A DNA stretch of 64,000 nt from Prevotella melaninogenica ATCC 25845 (GCF_000144405.1 NC_014371.1:372001-436000), one strand, 5' to 3'; counted from the stretch's first letter, positions 1 to 9,519 are shown. The notes: generated by a model not told the origin, from the sequence alone. A program made the numbers and translations.

Positions 1-184
1 TAATCTGCTTAAAGGCCTCAAGAACTGACAGAATCTCCTGTTCAACACCCTTAAACGCTTGCTTATGGCAAAGATCTTCGATGTTGACATCACCCAACGC
101 AATCTTTAGCGCAGACTGATAGCTCTGCGCTTCGACTCCTGTTGCCGCAAGTACGACAAGTAAAGCGGTGATGTATTTATTCAT
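1..184 (-). CDS. Partial secreted protein, 3' end off window
   Basis: The minus strand opens with an ATG at 184 and stays open to the left edge, giving 61 visible codons. The N-terminus (MNKYITALLVVLAATGVEAQS) is a clear Sec signal peptide with a likely cut after GVEA, so the product is exported. Only about 40 mature residues are visible and I do not recognise the family. It starts 6 bp after the stop of the DUF4105 gene on the same strand, so the two are probably co-transcribed. A link to cell-envelope function is inferred only from this neighbour and the signal peptide. Confidence 0.6.
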   Translation of the reverse strand, partial: MNKYITALLVVLAATGVEAQSYQSALKIALGDVNIEDLCHKQAFKGVEQEILSVLEAFKQI

Positions 185-190
185 TATCTT

Positions 191-1369
191 TTATTTCTTT
201 GAACTACTCACGGTTGGTGCAACCGCTTTATTAATCCGCAAATGTACTATACAATGTAATAGCAAGAATGATGCCACAATTAATATTGGCAGTGGTATTT
301 CTTGGAATAAACTTCCGAAAAGTCCTAAAATGATAAAGACTCCCCATATTTTCCACCATATTACCTTCTTCTTTTTAATTGTACTATAAAGGAAGAACAA
401 TGGTAAAGGATTAAAGAATAATAGGATGAAATTCAGGCTAACACATGGATGTTGTGAGAAAATCATAACGAAGAAGATAATTCCCATGAGCCCCGATGTA
501 AGCATTAAAGCTAAGTCCCACGCCCAATAAACCTGCTGTCTACGATAGCTAAAGAGCATCATTACAAGACTGATAACTGCAAATATGAGTGCTATAGATA
601 GCGGAGAAAGTGGAAAAGCTGGTTCTGCCACTTCTGTTTCAGCATCTAATAGTATGTTAGTCTCCTTTACTAAAGGCTTTCCGTTGTATCTTGCTTTGTC
701 AAAGTCACTCCTTAAGTTCTCAGGAAGAAACTGCTGTTCAGACTTTGTTGTCTTACGATCAGCATTCACACCGAGTAGGAGGTCTTCTCCGAATTGTGAC
801 CATTCATATTTATTGTTCCATTTATGTATCATAGAACGGAACGTTGCATCTTCTTCTGCTGGTGGATAAACAACCTTTCCATGGAGGTGATTGACGAGCA
901 TATCACGTGCCCTTGTGGTACAGTTGTCAAAGAAGTAGTTGTAGCGATAAACTACATTTTCAGGCTTCATATTCTCCTGCAAAGCTTTATAGATAACCTC
1001 TTTATCTTCAGCTGATAAATTAAGAACCTGTTCGACAACTCCTCGCCCTTCATAACTATATTGAGCAAGGAACATATCCATAGGTTGAACTCCCATGCGA
1101 TAGTCTGTCATACCAAGAACAAAACGAGGGATAAAGTATGTTTGGTTGAGGGAGAAAATACCATAGTTGATGGCAAGGTCTTCTCCGCTTTCTTTGTCGT
1201 AATATCGAATAGCGGTATGACCATATTGTGCCCAAACTTCTTTACCGGGTGAACAAGTCAAAAGGGATATTTGAATACGATCAGGATTAGTCATAGACTG
1301 AGCCCCCGCTGTAGCGTTAACAACAGACAGGATGAAAGTCAGTACAATATATAATAATCCCTTTTTCAT
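191..1369 (-). CDS. DUF4105 / Lnb-type N-terminal domain membrane protein
   Basis: A 392-residue envelope protein with a signal peptide (MKKGLLYIVLTFILSVVNATAGAQ), a periplasmic DUF4105 (Lnb N-terminal) domain over about residues 30-230, and several hydrophobic segments in the C-terminal 130 residues. Conserved-looking residues include WAQYGHTAIR and the FFDNCTTRARD stretch with a Cys. The family shares its name with a lipoprotein-modifying transacylase, but a reaction cannot be assigned here. I chose the ATG at 1369, not the upstream ATG at 1429, because a TTTG-N20-TACCTTTG promoter lies at 1378-1409, which would put the longer start inside or upstream of the promoter. The leader would be only a few bases. 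Confidence 0.8.
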   Translation of the reverse strand: MKKGLLYIVLTFILSVVNATAGAQSMTNPDRIQISLLTCSPGKEVWAQYGHTAIRYYDKESGEDLAINYGIFSLNQTYFIPRFVLGMTDYRMGVQPMDMFLAQYSYEGRGVVEQVLNLSAEDKEVIYKALQENMKPENVVYRYNYFFDNCTTRARDMLVNHLHGKVVYPPAEEDATFRSMIHKWNNKYEWSQFGEDLLLGVNADRKTTKSEQQFLPENLRSDFDKARYNGKPLVKETNILLDAETEVAEPAFPLSPLSIALIFAVISLVMMLFSYRRQQVYWAWDLALMLTSGLMGIIFFVMIFSQHPCVSLNFILLFFNPLPLFFLYSTIKKKKVIWWKIWGVFIILGLFGSLFQEIPLPILIVASFLLLHCIVHLRINKAVAPTVSSSKK

Positions 1370-1377
1370 TTTCTCCG

Positions 1378-1409
1378 CAAAGGTAGTAAAAAAAGCATGA
1401 GAGCACAAA
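1378..1409 (-). promoter_or_regulatory. Bacteroidetes promoter for DUF4105 gene
   Basis: On the minus strand TTTG (1409-1406) is followed by 20 bp and TACCTTTG (1385-1378), an exact match to the Bacteroidetes -33/-7 pattern. The start codon at 1369 lies 9 nt past the -7 element, so the mRNA has a very short leader. Confidence 0.7.
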
Positions 1410-1468
1410 GAAAGCTTATTAAAAATCAAAATCCTCTATTGTTTTTCTGCAATATAGATTTTTTTTAA

Positions 1469-1476
1469 TAACTTTG
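1469..1476 (+). promoter_or_regulatory. -7 element upstream of the outer-membrane protein gene
   Basis: TAACTTTG matches TAnnTTTG. The -33 region 19 bp upstream reads TCTG, a one-base miss. This predicts a start of transcription near 1482 and a leader of about 44 nt before the ATG at 1526. Confidence 0.5.
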
Positions 1477-1525
1477 CGCCAATATATTGTTTAGACATAT
1501 CGTCAGAATAAGAAAAAGAAAGCGA

Positions 1526-2833
1526 ATGAAAAAGATAATTGCAGCAGCGTTCCTTGCAGGTCTTGCAGTACAGGTGTCAGCTCAAAGCGGAACTAACTCT
1601 CCATATAGTCAGTATGGATTAGGTGCTTTGGCATCTCAGGCAACAAGTTTTAATCGTGGTATGAACGGATTGGCATACGGATTTCATGAGCGTAATCAGG
1701 TGAACTATGCGAACCCTGCTTCATACGCTTCTGTTGACTCTCTTTCATTCATATTTGATGCAGGTGTTAGCCTTCAGTTGACTAATTTTGAGGAAAATGG
1801 TAACAAGGTAAATGCTAAGAATGCTGATATTGAATACGTTGTTGCGTCATTCAGAGCTTTTAAGCATGTGGGTGTTAGCTTTGGTCTTTTACCTTATACA
1901 AATGTAGGTTACAACTTTAGTAACACTCAAAATGTCAATGCTTTCCCAAGTACATCTTCTGTAAATGCTACGTATTCCAATGCTTATAATGGTAGTGGTG
2001 GTTTACATCTTGTTTATTTAGGTGCTGGTTGGGAGCCTTTTAAGGGTTTCTCATTTGGTGCGAATATTGGTTACTTGTGGGGAACATTGAATCGTAATTC
2101 GACAAATACCTATAGTGACAGTTATGTTAATACATTGTCAAAGAATTACTCTGCACAGGTAAAAAGCTACAAGGTTGACTTCGGTGCACAATATACTTAT
2201 GCTGTAGATAAGAAGAATGAGCTGACCTTGGGTCTTACTTACTCTCTTGGACATAATTTAGGGACAGAGGCTGAGTGTAATTTGATTTCAACAAATTCAC
2301 AAACAAGCATTTCTGATACAACTCGTTATGTTGTATCAAACTCTCTTGAACTGCCTCATACTTTCGGAGTTGGTTTGATGTGGAATCATAATAACCGTCT
2401 GAAGTTCGGTGTTGACTATCAGTTGCAGAAGTGGGCTAAGCTAAAGTACCCACAATTAACCACAGTCAATGGTACAACAAGCTATAATCTCGTTGATGGA
2501 CAATTCAATGATCGTCATAAGTTCACATTAGGTGGTGACTACTGCAAGGGCGAACGCTATCGTGGTTTCTTTAGTCGTATGCACTATCGAGCAGGTTTTA
2601 GCTATGCCAGTCCTTATCTAAAGATTAATGGTGTAGACGGTCCACGCGAGCTTTCTGCAAGCCTTGGAGTTGGTATTCCAATCCTCAATGCTTACAATAA
2701 TCGCAGTATGTTGAATATCAGTGCAGAGTGGGTGAACCAGAGTGTTACGGGAATGATTAAGGAAAATATGTTCCGTATCAACGTTGGTTTCACATTTAAT
2801 GAGCGCTGGTTTGCTAAGTTCAAGGTTGAATAA
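1526..2833 (+). CDS. Outer-membrane protein, beta-barrel-like
   Basis: A 435-residue protein with a signal peptide (MKKIIAAAFLAGLAVQVSAQ) followed by NSPYSQYGLG, an N-terminal signature common in Bacteroidetes outer-membrane proteins. The rest alternates short polar and aromatic stretches typical of amphipathic beta strands, and the chain ends in FNERWFAKFKVE. The fold resembles FadL/PorV-type barrels in general character, but I cannot assign a substrate. The ATG at 1526 is preferred over 1487 because it begins the signal peptide. The stop is directly followed by lptC (ATG 2 bases later), which suggests co-expression with LPS export, although a direct role is not shown. Confidence 0.75.
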   Translation: MKKIIAAAFLAGLAVQVSAQSGTNSPYSQYGLGALASQATSFNRGMNGLAYGFHERNQVNYANPASYASVDSLSFIFDAGVSLQLTNFEENGNKVNAKNADIEYVVASFRAFKHVGVSFGLLPYTNVGYNFSNTQNVNAFPSTSSVNATYSNAYNGSGGLHLVYLGAGWEPFKGFSFGANIGYLWGTLNRNSTNTYSDSYVNTLSKNYSAQVKSYKVDFGAQYTYAVDKKNELTLGLTYSLGHNLGTEAECNLISTNSQTSISDTTRYVVSNSLELPHTFGVGLMWNHNNRLKFGVDYQLQKWAKLKYPQLTTVNGTTSYNLVDGQFNDRHKFTLGGDYCKGERYRGFFSRMHYRAGFSYASPYLKINGVDGPRELSASLGVGIPILNAYNNRSMLNISAEWVNQSVTGMIKENMFRINVGFTFNERWFAKFKVE

Positions 2834-2834
2834 T

Positions 2835-3488
2835 ATGCGTTCAAGCCTTTATTCATTTTTTATTGGATTAGTATTATTTACAGCGAGCTATGCTATGGTT
2901 TCCTGTTCGGAGGAACGTGAGCATACCGCTCCTGCTATTCATGACCGTGACTCTGTGCCGGTTATGACAACATATGGTGTCAATACACTTATCTCAGATT
3001 CAGGCGTTATCAAATATCGTATTGTTACTGAGCGTTGGGAAATTAATGAGAATAGAAGACCTTCACGTTGGACTTTCAATAAAGGAATTCTACTTACTCA
3101 GTTTGATTTGAAGAAACATGTAGTGGGTTATATTCAATGTGACTCTGCTGTTTACTTTGATAAGGACCGTCGTTGGGAACTAAGAGGGCGTGTAAGAATC
3201 CTTACAGCGCAAGGTCTTAATTTCTATAGCAATGAACTCTATTGGGATGAGCGTAACCATGAGATGTGGTCATATTCTTATTCACACCTCAAGACACCTG
3301 ATAAGGAATTGCAAGGAAACTGGTTCCATAGCGATGAGCAGATGACAAATTACGAGATACGACAGACAAAGGGGTGGGGCATCTTCTCTAATAATGAGTT
3401 TATGTCGCCTGCTGGCTCTCCTCCCTTTACGCCTATTGATACCACACGTGTTGACAGCATGAAAGGTCCTGTAGTTAAACAAAAGTAA
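2835..3488 (+). CDS. lptC: LPS export ABC transporter periplasmic protein LptC
   Basis: A 217-residue lipoprotein-like LptC. The N-terminus MRSSLYSFFIGLVLFTASYAMVSC ends in a Cys that fits a relaxed Bacteroidetes lipobox, so the protein is probably lipid-anchored rather than held by a transmembrane helix as in E. coli. The body (residues about 50-200) has the repeating short beta-strand pattern of the OstA/LptC jelly roll, including ITDSGVIKYRI-like and FYSNELYWDERNHEMWS segments. LptC passes LPS from the inner-membrane LptBFG to LptA. It starts 1 bp after the preceding stop. A longer in-frame start at 2784 would overlap that gene and break the signal peptide. Confidence 0.82.
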   Translation: MRSSLYSFFIGLVLFTASYAMVSCSEEREHTAPAIHDRDSVPVMTTYGVNTLISDSGVIKYRIVTERWEINENRRPSRWTFNKGILLTQFDLKKHVVGYIQCDSAVYFDKDRRWELRGRVRILTAQGLNFYSNELYWDERNHEMWSYSYSHLKTPDKELQGNWFHSDEQMTNYEIRQTKGWGIFSNNEFMSPAGSPPFTPIDTTRVDSMKGPVVKQK

Positions 3489-3653
3489 TAATTGTAGTTT
3501 GATAAAACTTAAATATTCTTCCCTACCATGTATAATCTCTCTTAAATAGATAGTTTCGTGTTGTTTTAAGCGTTAGTAAGTTTATCCTTACAATCCTTAC
3601 TTGCAACAAGTTGTTTTCCTTTCATTAATCTATTGCATTGCAATTAGTGCTCC

Positions 3654-3701
3654 GCACCATTGGTGCTAAGCCTTCGCACGACATGTGTGGAGCATCAACA
3701 C
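3654..3701. repeat. R2 array copy 1 (22-bp dyad units)
   Basis: Two complete 22-bp units begin at 3654 (GCACCATTGGTGCTAAG...) and 3676 (GCACGACATGTGTGG...), followed by a partial one at 3698 (ACACAATC). Each begins with an RCAC...GTGY dyad. This sits in the 322-bp gap 3489-3810 downstream of lptC. I see nothing else in that gap. Confidence 0.75.
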
Positions 3702-3810
3702 AATCATAGAAGATGAGAAAATAGGTTCATAACTGTCGTATATAAGAAGAGACTTATGGCTAACATGTACGGGAAATGTTTACCAAGTCGCACTAAATAG
3801 TAATAAGAAA

Positions 3811-5076
3811 TTGGATATAAATTTAATTATAGGAATTATAATAACAATGGTACTCTCTGCATTCTTTTCAGGAATGGAGATTGCCTTTGTTGCAAGTAAT
3901 CGTCTTCTTGCGGAGATGGATAAGGAGAAGAATGGTATTGCACAAAAGTGTCTAACCATTTATTATAATAATCCGAATGGTTTTGTATCTACGATGCTTG
4001 TAGGTAACAACATTGTTCTTGTTATGTATGGTATCTTCTTTGCTCAGATATTTGATACGACACTGTTTGCATCGTTTGATTCAGCAACGCGTGTGATATT
4101 AGATACTTTAGCATCAACACTCGTCATTCTTTTTACAGGAGAGTTCTTACCTAAGACCTTGTTTAAGAGCAATCCTAACCGCTTACTTACCTTTTTTGCC
4201 CCATTGGCATATGTCTTTTTTATTATTCTTTGGCCTATTAGTCGCTTTGCAACCTTTCTTGCGCGAGTCCTTTTGCGTCTTGTTGGTGTAAAGATGGATG
4301 AGAAAGAGTCTGATGGTACGTTTACGAGAGTAGATCTTGACCACCTCGTACAGAGTACTATTGAGAATGCTAAGAACGAAGATGAGATAGAAGACGAGGT
4401 AAAGATATTCCAAAATGCCTTGGAATTTCAAGATACGAAAGTGCGTGATTGCATGGTGCCACGTACTGAGATTAAGGCTGTTGAAGAGAATTGCTCGCTC
4501 GAAGAACTACAGCAAATGTTCATAGAAAGTGGTAACTCTAAGATAGTTGTTTATGAAGGGGATATCGATCATATAAAGGGTTATATTCACTCTTCAGAGA
4601 TGTTCCGTTCTCCAAAGAACTGGAAAGACCATATCCGACAAATGCCGTTTGTGCCAGAAACGATGGCTGCACATAAACTTATGCAGGTTTTCCTTCTCCA
4701 AAAGAAAAGCTTGGGAGTGGTTGTGGACGAGTTTGGCGGTACCAGCGGTATTGTTTCATTGGAAGATATCGTAGAGGAAATCTTCGGCGACATTGAGGAC
4801 GAGCATGACAATACAAAGTATATTGCAAAGCAGATAAATGATAACGAGTATGTCCTTTCGGCACGTTTGGAAATTGATAAAGTGAACGAAATGTTCAATC
4901 TTGATTTGCCAGAGAATGATGATTATATGACAGTCGGAGGCTTATTGTTACACGTCTATCAGAGTTTTCCAAAACTAAACGAAATCATTACAGTTGGGCA
5001 ATACGAGTTTAAGATAATCAAGAATACCATGACAAAAATAGAACTCGTACGGCTAAAAGTCAATGGTACAGAGTAA
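3811..5076 (+). CDS. CNNM/CBS-domain protein (hemolysin family, GldE/CorB-like)
   Basis: A 421-residue inner-membrane protein. Order: a CNNM (DUF21) domain with about four hydrophobic helices (residues 1-150, including the signature SAFFSGMEIAFVASN), a CBS pair (about 205-335, with VRDCMVPRTEI and VVVDEFGGTSGIVSLEDIVEEIFGDIEDEHD), and a C-terminal CorC/HlyC domain. The family is linked to Mg/Co transport, and GldE of gliding bacteria is a close relative. No ATG occurs early in frame. The TTG at 3811 is preferred because it gives the usual MD-x-hydrophobic N-terminus; the next ATG (3847) would cut the first helix. A specific gliding or secretion role is only inferred. Confidence 0.8.
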   Translation: MDINLIIGIIITMVLSAFFSGMEIAFVASNRLLAEMDKEKNGIAQKCLTIYYNNPNGFVSTMLVGNNIVLVMYGIFFAQIFDTTLFASFDSATRVILDTLASTLVILFTGEFLPKTLFKSNPNRLLTFFAPLAYVFFIILWPISRFATFLARVLLRLVGVKMDEKESDGTFTRVDLDHLVQSTIENAKNEDEIEDEVKIFQNALEFQDTKVRDCMVPRTEIKAVEENCSLEELQQMFIESGNSKIVVYEGDIDHIKGYIHSSEMFRSPKNWKDHIRQMPFVPETMAAHKLMQVFLLQKKSLGVVVDEFGGTSGIVSLEDIVEEIFGDIEDEHDNTKYIAKQINDNEYVLSARLEIDKVNEMFNLDLPENDDYMTVGGLLLHVYQSFPKLNEIITVGQYEFKIIKNTMTKIELVRLKVNGTE

Positions 5077-5176
5077 TTTCTGAATGAAAAATTATGGTAC
5101 TTGCCCTTTTTTTTGTATTTTTGTGGGCAATTTGTCATATTGAATAGAATAATTAAAATCAAATAATAAATCTAAA

Positions 5177-7324
5177 ATGGCAGCATTAGGAAAAATTAGA
5201 AGCAAAGGCGGCATACTGGTAGGCGCTATCGGTCTTGCCTTGTTTGCATTCTTAGCTGGAGATGCAGCTCGCTCGTGTGATGGAATCAAGGGCGAAGCGC
5301 GTCAGCAGATTGGAGAAATCTTGGGCAAAAAGATTAGTGTCCAGGATTATCAGAAGTTGATTGATGAGTATCAGTCTGCAATTAAGTTTACTATGCAGCG
5401 TGATAATCTCACCGATCAGGAACTTAAACAAGTAGAGGACCAAGTTTGGCAGCAGCTTGTAAGCAATCGTGTTATCGAGGCTGACGCAGAGAAGGTTGGT
5501 CTTACTGTAACAGAGAAAGAGATTCAGAACGTATTGAATGAGGGTACTAATCCAATGTTGGTTCAGACTCCATTCGTGAACCAGCAGACTGGTCGTTTTG
5601 ATGTAAATGCTCTAAAGCAGTTCTTTGATAGCTATAACAAGGCTAAGGCTGCAAAGTCTCCACAGGTAGAGCAGATGCAGCCTATCTATGACTATTGGCT
5701 CTTTGTAGAGAAGAATCTTCGTGCTCAGTTGCTCGGTCAGAAGTATCAGGCACTGCTCGCAAGTTGTGTTCTCTCAAACAAGGCTGAGGCTAAGATGGCT
5801 TTCAAGGATAATAACGAGGAAAGTCAGATTCAACTTGCTTCTTTGGCTTACAGCACTGTAAAGGATGCTGATGTTAAGGTGACAGACGATGACCTCAAGG
5901 CTAAGTATGCAGAGTTGAAGCCAGCTTTCCGCCAGAATGTTGAGACACGTGATATCAAGTTTGTTGACTTCCAGATTAAGGCAAGTGCTGCAGACCGCAG
6001 TCAGGTTGTTAAGGAGATGAACGACTTCCAGAAGCAACTCGCTTCTGCAGCAGATCCTGCTGCTGTTGTTAGCAAGAGTGGTTCTGAGATTCCTTATCTT
6101 GGTCTTCCTGTAAGTAACAAGGCTTATCAGCAGTATCCTGACATTGCATCAAAGATTGATTCACTTTCTGTAGGTACAACTGGTGTTGTTGAAAACGCTC
6201 AGGACAATACTTTGAATATTATCCGTGTACTTTCTAAGGCACAGTTGGCAGACTCAATCCAGTTCCGTCAGATTAATATTGCAGCTGCAACTCCTGATGA
6301 GGCACGTGCTAAGGCAGACTCAATCCAGAAGGCATTGGCTGGTGGTGCTGATTTTGATGCACTTGCAAAGCGTTATGGTCAGACTGGTGAGAAGGTATGG
6401 TTTACTGGTCAGCAGTACGAGATGGCTCCAAGTATGAATCAAGACAACCGTACATTTATAAATGCTCTGCTCAATGGTGAGGTGAATGCAACACAGAATC
6501 TTGCTCTTACGCAGGGTAACATTATCCTTCAGGTACTTGATAAGAAGGCCTTTACAACAAAGACAACTGCTGCTGTTATTAAGAAGGTCGTAGACTTCTC
6601 TAAGGCTACACGCAGCAATGCTTACAATAAGTTCTCTGAGTTTGTTGCTAAGAGTTCTACTGTAGCTGACCTTGAGAAGAATGCTCCTAAGTCTGGTTAT
6701 CAGGTTCAGTCACTCAATGACATCTCTACGGCTGAGCACTATGTTGGTGGTATTCCTGGTACACATGACGCGCTGAAGTGGCTCTTCGAGGCTAAGCAGG
6801 GTGAGGTGTCACCTCTCTATGAGTGTGGTAATAATGATCACCTCTTGGTTATCGCTTTGACTGCTGTTCATCCACAGGGCTATCGTTCATGGGATGATGC
6901 ACAGGTAAAGGAAATCCTCAAACGTGAGGTTATTAAAGATAAGAAGGCTGAGAAACTCATGGCTAAGCTCAAGGGTGTAAACTCTATTGCAGCAGCTCAG
7001 GCTAAGGGGGCTAAGGTTTCTTCTGTTAATCAGATTACATTTGCAGCTCCAGCATTCGTACAAGCAACTGGTTCTGTAGAGCCAGCTCTCTCAGGTGCAG
7101 TTGCAGGTACAGCAGCAGGCAAGTTCTCTAAGGCTCCTGTAAAGGGTAATGCTGGTGTTTATGTGTTCCAGGTAGTAAAGAAGTCTATGCGTGCAGGTTC
7201 TAAGTACGATGAGACTTTGGTAATGCAGCAGGCTGCTCAGGCAAATATGCAGTTGGTTGGTAACTTTATGCAGGATCTAATCCTTAAGGCAAAGGTTGTT
7301 GATAACCGCTACCTCTTCTTCTAA
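5177..7324 (+). CDS. ppiD: Membrane-anchored peptidylprolyl isomerase (PpiD/SurA type)
   Basis: A 715-residue periplasmic foldase. One N-terminal helix (about residues 10-32, GGILVGAIGLALFAFLAG) anchors it in the inner membrane. A SurA-type N-terminal chaperone region follows, then a parvulin (PpiC) domain at about 345-450 (QFRQINIAAATPDEARAKAD ... FDALAKRYGQ ... VWFT) and a C-terminal region that repeats SurA_N-like helices. Members assist folding of outer-membrane proteins, which fits the upstream barrel and lptC genes. It lies 100 bp after the CNNM/CBS gene and ends in a strong terminator at 7351. The length is normal for Bacteroidetes PpiD. Confidence 0.85.
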   Translation: MAALGKIRSKGGILVGAIGLALFAFLAGDAARSCDGIKGEARQQIGEILGKKISVQDYQKLIDEYQSAIKFTMQRDNLTDQELKQVEDQVWQQLVSNRVIEADAEKVGLTVTEKEIQNVLNEGTNPMLVQTPFVNQQTGRFDVNALKQFFDSYNKAKAAKSPQVEQMQPIYDYWLFVEKNLRAQLLGQKYQALLASCVLSNKAEAKMAFKDNNEESQIQLASLAYSTVKDADVKVTDDDLKAKYAELKPAFRQNVETRDIKFVDFQIKASAADRSQVVKEMNDFQKQLASAADPAAVVSKSGSEIPYLGLPVSNKAYQQYPDIASKIDSLSVGTTGVVENAQDNTLNIIRVLSKAQLADSIQFRQINIAAATPDEARAKADSIQKALAGGADFDALAKRYGQTGEKVWFTGQQYEMAPSMNQDNRTFINALLNGEVNATQNLALTQGNIILQVLDKKAFTTKTTAAVIKKVVDFSKATRSNAYNKFSEFVAKSSTVADLEKNAPKSGYQVQSLNDISTAEHYVGGIPGTHDALKWLFEAKQGEVSPLYECGNNDHLLVIALTAVHPQGYRSWDDAQVKEILKREVIKDKKAEKLMAKLKGVNSIAAAQAKGAKVSSVNQITFAAPAFVQATGSVEPALSGAVAGTAAGKFSKAPVKGNAGVYVFQVVKKSMRAGSKYDETLVMQQAAQANMQLVGNFMQDLILKAKVVDNRYLFF

Positions 7325-7350
7325 GAGATAACTACACCTTATATATATAT

Positions 7351-7388
7351 AAGACGGATGTACTATCAAAGTATATTCGTCTTTTTTC
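7351..7388 (+). terminator. Intrinsic terminator after ppiD
   Basis: A 14-bp stem with two G-T pairs, AAGACGGATGTACT against AGTATATTCGTCTT, is followed by TTTTTT. It lies 27 bp after the ppiD stop. Confidence 0.8.
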
Positions 7389-7494
7389 TTTATATAGCTT
7401 TTTTGTGGCTTTAACAAGTTGAATATCGTGTCATAATAATTATTTCTTTGATGCTCTCATTTAAGCTAATCTTTATACATTTCCGCACATAATA

Positions 7495-7526
7495 TTTTGA
7501 AATGTGCTTATAAATATGTATCTTTG
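7495..7526 (+). promoter_or_regulatory. Bacteroidetes promoter for acyl-CoA ligase
   Basis: TTTTG (ending 7499), 19 bp, then TATCTTTG (7519-7526). This is a full match to TTTG-N19-TAnnTTTG. The ATG at 7550 follows after a leader of about 18 nt. Confidence 0.75.
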
Positions 7527-7549
7527 CACACAGATTGAAATATTGTGCA

Positions 7550-9214
7550 ATGGAAAAGATTCCGAGTTTTAATGAATTAATAGAGAAGAGTATCATCGAA
7601 CATTGGGACCGTGATGCTCTAACAGATTATAAAGGCAAGACCCTTCAATATCATGATGTTGCAAGAAAGATTGAAAAGTTGCACATTATGTTTGAGGCAA
7701 GTGGTGTAAAACGTGGTGATAAGATAGCACTCTGTGGAAGAAACTCTTCTGCTTGGGCTGCTTCTTTCCTTGCAGTACTCACTTATGGTGCGGTAGCTGT
7801 GCCTATCTTGCATGAGTTTATGCCAGAGCAGATTCATAACATTGTCAATCACTCAGATGCAAAACTTCTTTTTGTAGGTGATGTCGTTGTGACTCAGATT
7901 GACGCCATGAAGATGCCAAACTTGGAGGGAATTATTTATATTCCAGATTACTCATTGGTAGTAAGTCGTACGGATAAGTTGACTTATGCACGTGAACATC
8001 TCAATGAGGAGTTTGGACGTCGTTACCCTAAGTACTTCCGTCCAGAGCATATACATTACTATCGTGAGCAGAGTCCAGACGAACTTGCTTTGATAAATTA
8101 TACCAGTGGAACCACAGGTCGCTCTAAAGGTGTAATGCTTCCATACCGTTCTTTATGGAGCAATGCTGATTTTGCTAAGCATGTTTTAGGCCATGTAATT
8201 AAGCCCGGAGATAATGTTATCAGTATTCTTCCAATGGCTCACATGTATGGAATGTCTTTCGAGTTTATCTATGAGTTCCTCTCAGGTGTTCACATTTACT
8301 ATTTGACACGTATCCCTTCTCCTGCTATTATCTCTCAAGCACTTCAAGAGGTAAAGCCTGTTATTATGATTGCTGTACCTTTGGTAATTGAGAAGATTAT
8401 TCGTAAGAAGGTATTCCCAAAGATTCAGAACAATCGTATGCGTCTTCTGCTGAATATGCCAGTAATTAATAAGAAGGTACGTGCAAAGATTCGTGAGCAG
8501 GTATATCAGGCCTTTGGTGGTAATCTTTACGAGATTATTATTGGTGGAGCAGCTCTCAATGGTGAAATCGAGAGTTTCTTACGTCGCATAGAGTTCCCAT
8601 ATACTGTAGGTTATGGTGCAACAGAATGTGGTCCAATTATCTGTTATCGTGATTGGAAGACCTTTAAGCAAGGCTCTTGTGGTCAGGCAGCTTTACACCA
8701 GGAAGTACGTATCAATAGTTCTGATCCAGTAAACGTACCAGGTGAAATCTTGACCAAGGGACCTAATGTTCTTCTTGGTTACTATAAGAATGAAGAAGAT
8801 ACAGGTCAGACGATTGACAAGGATGGTTGGTTCCATACTGGTGACCTTGGTTTGATGGATGAGGATGGTAACGTCTTTATTAAGGGACGTTCTAAGAATA
8901 TGCTTCTTGGAAGTAATGGGCAAAATATCTACCCAGAGGAGATTGAGGATAAACTTAATTCTCTGCCTCTCGTAAGTGAATGTTTAGTTATTCAGAGTGG
9001 TGAAAAGCTTATTGCCTTAGTTCATCCTGATTATGACGAAGCTCAGAACTTAGGACTCAATGCGGATGACCTCAAGAATATTATGGAGGAAAACCGCACA
9101 CAGTTGAATACAATTGTACCAGCTTACTGCAAGGTTGCTGAGATACGTATTCAAGAAGAGGAGTTTGAAAAGACACCAAAGAAGTCAATCAAGCGATTCT
9201 TATACACAGAATAA
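7550..9214 (+). CDS. AMP-binding long-chain acyl-CoA ligase
   Basis: A 554-residue adenylate-forming enzyme. Visible motifs are the P-loop-like YTSGTTGRSKG (about residue 185), YGATECGP (about 353), the HTGDLG hinge region (about 432) and the A8/A10 region KGRSKNMLLGSNGQNIYPEEIE with a terminal KTPKKSIKRF lysine. It should activate a fatty acid with ATP to acyl-AMP and transfer it to CoA. The length suits the long-chain FadD type, but chain length cannot be read from the sequence. The ATG at 7550 is preferred over a TTG at 7535. It is expressed alone from its own promoter. Confidence 0.88.
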   Translation: MEKIPSFNELIEKSIIEHWDRDALTDYKGKTLQYHDVARKIEKLHIMFEASGVKRGDKIALCGRNSSAWAASFLAVLTYGAVAVPILHEFMPEQIHNIVNHSDAKLLFVGDVVVTQIDAMKMPNLEGIIYIPDYSLVVSRTDKLTYAREHLNEEFGRRYPKYFRPEHIHYYREQSPDELALINYTSGTTGRSKGVMLPYRSLWSNADFAKHVLGHVIKPGDNVISILPMAHMYGMSFEFIYEFLSGVHIYYLTRIPSPAIISQALQEVKPVIMIAVPLVIEKIIRKKVFPKIQNNRMRLLLNMPVINKKVRAKIREQVYQAFGGNLYEIIIGGAALNGEIESFLRRIEFPYTVGYGATECGPIICYRDWKTFKQGSCGQAALHQEVRINSSDPVNVPGEILTKGPNVLLGYYKNEEDTGQTIDKDGWFHTGDLGLMDEDGNVFIKGRSKNMLLGSNGQNIYPEEIEDKLNSLPLVSECLVIQSGEKLIALVHPDYDEAQNLGLNADDLKNIMEENRTQLNTIVPAYCKVAEIRIQEEEFEKTPKKSIKRFLYTE

Positions 9215-9409
9215 TCTTTTATTCTATTAGAATATCGGGGATATAAATCCTCTTTTATCCAGCATTTTATGCAACTATGGGTAGAAGGGAATTTATGTCC
9301 CTCTTTTGTTTTTACCCTTTTGATAGATTGATTTATAGTTGAGGAATTCTAACTTTGCCCTTTATTATAGTACAACAATAGTTAGTAATGTAAAATAAAT
9401 TCACATAGC

Positions 9410-9519
9410 CAATTTATAAAGACCACCAAATAGCTTGCAATTAACGCCCTTTTGGCTTGCAAAAGGTGCCCTTTTGGAGGCTTATTAACGCCCTTTGGAA
9501 GGCTAACTAAGCACCTTTT
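9410..9519 (-). repeat. R1 array A (five 22-bp units)
   Basis: Read on the minus strand from 9519, five consecutive 22-bp units total 110 bp. Unit 1 starts AAAAGGTGCTTAGTTAG, unit 2 CAAAGGGCGTTAATAAG, unit 3 AAAAGGGCACCTTTTGC, unit 4 AAAAGGGCGTTAATTGC, unit 5 ATTTGGTGGTCTTTATAAA. It lies in the 524-bp convergent gap 9215-9738 after the ligase. The only other thing in that gap is a weak hairpin at 9281-9318. Confidence 0.85.
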
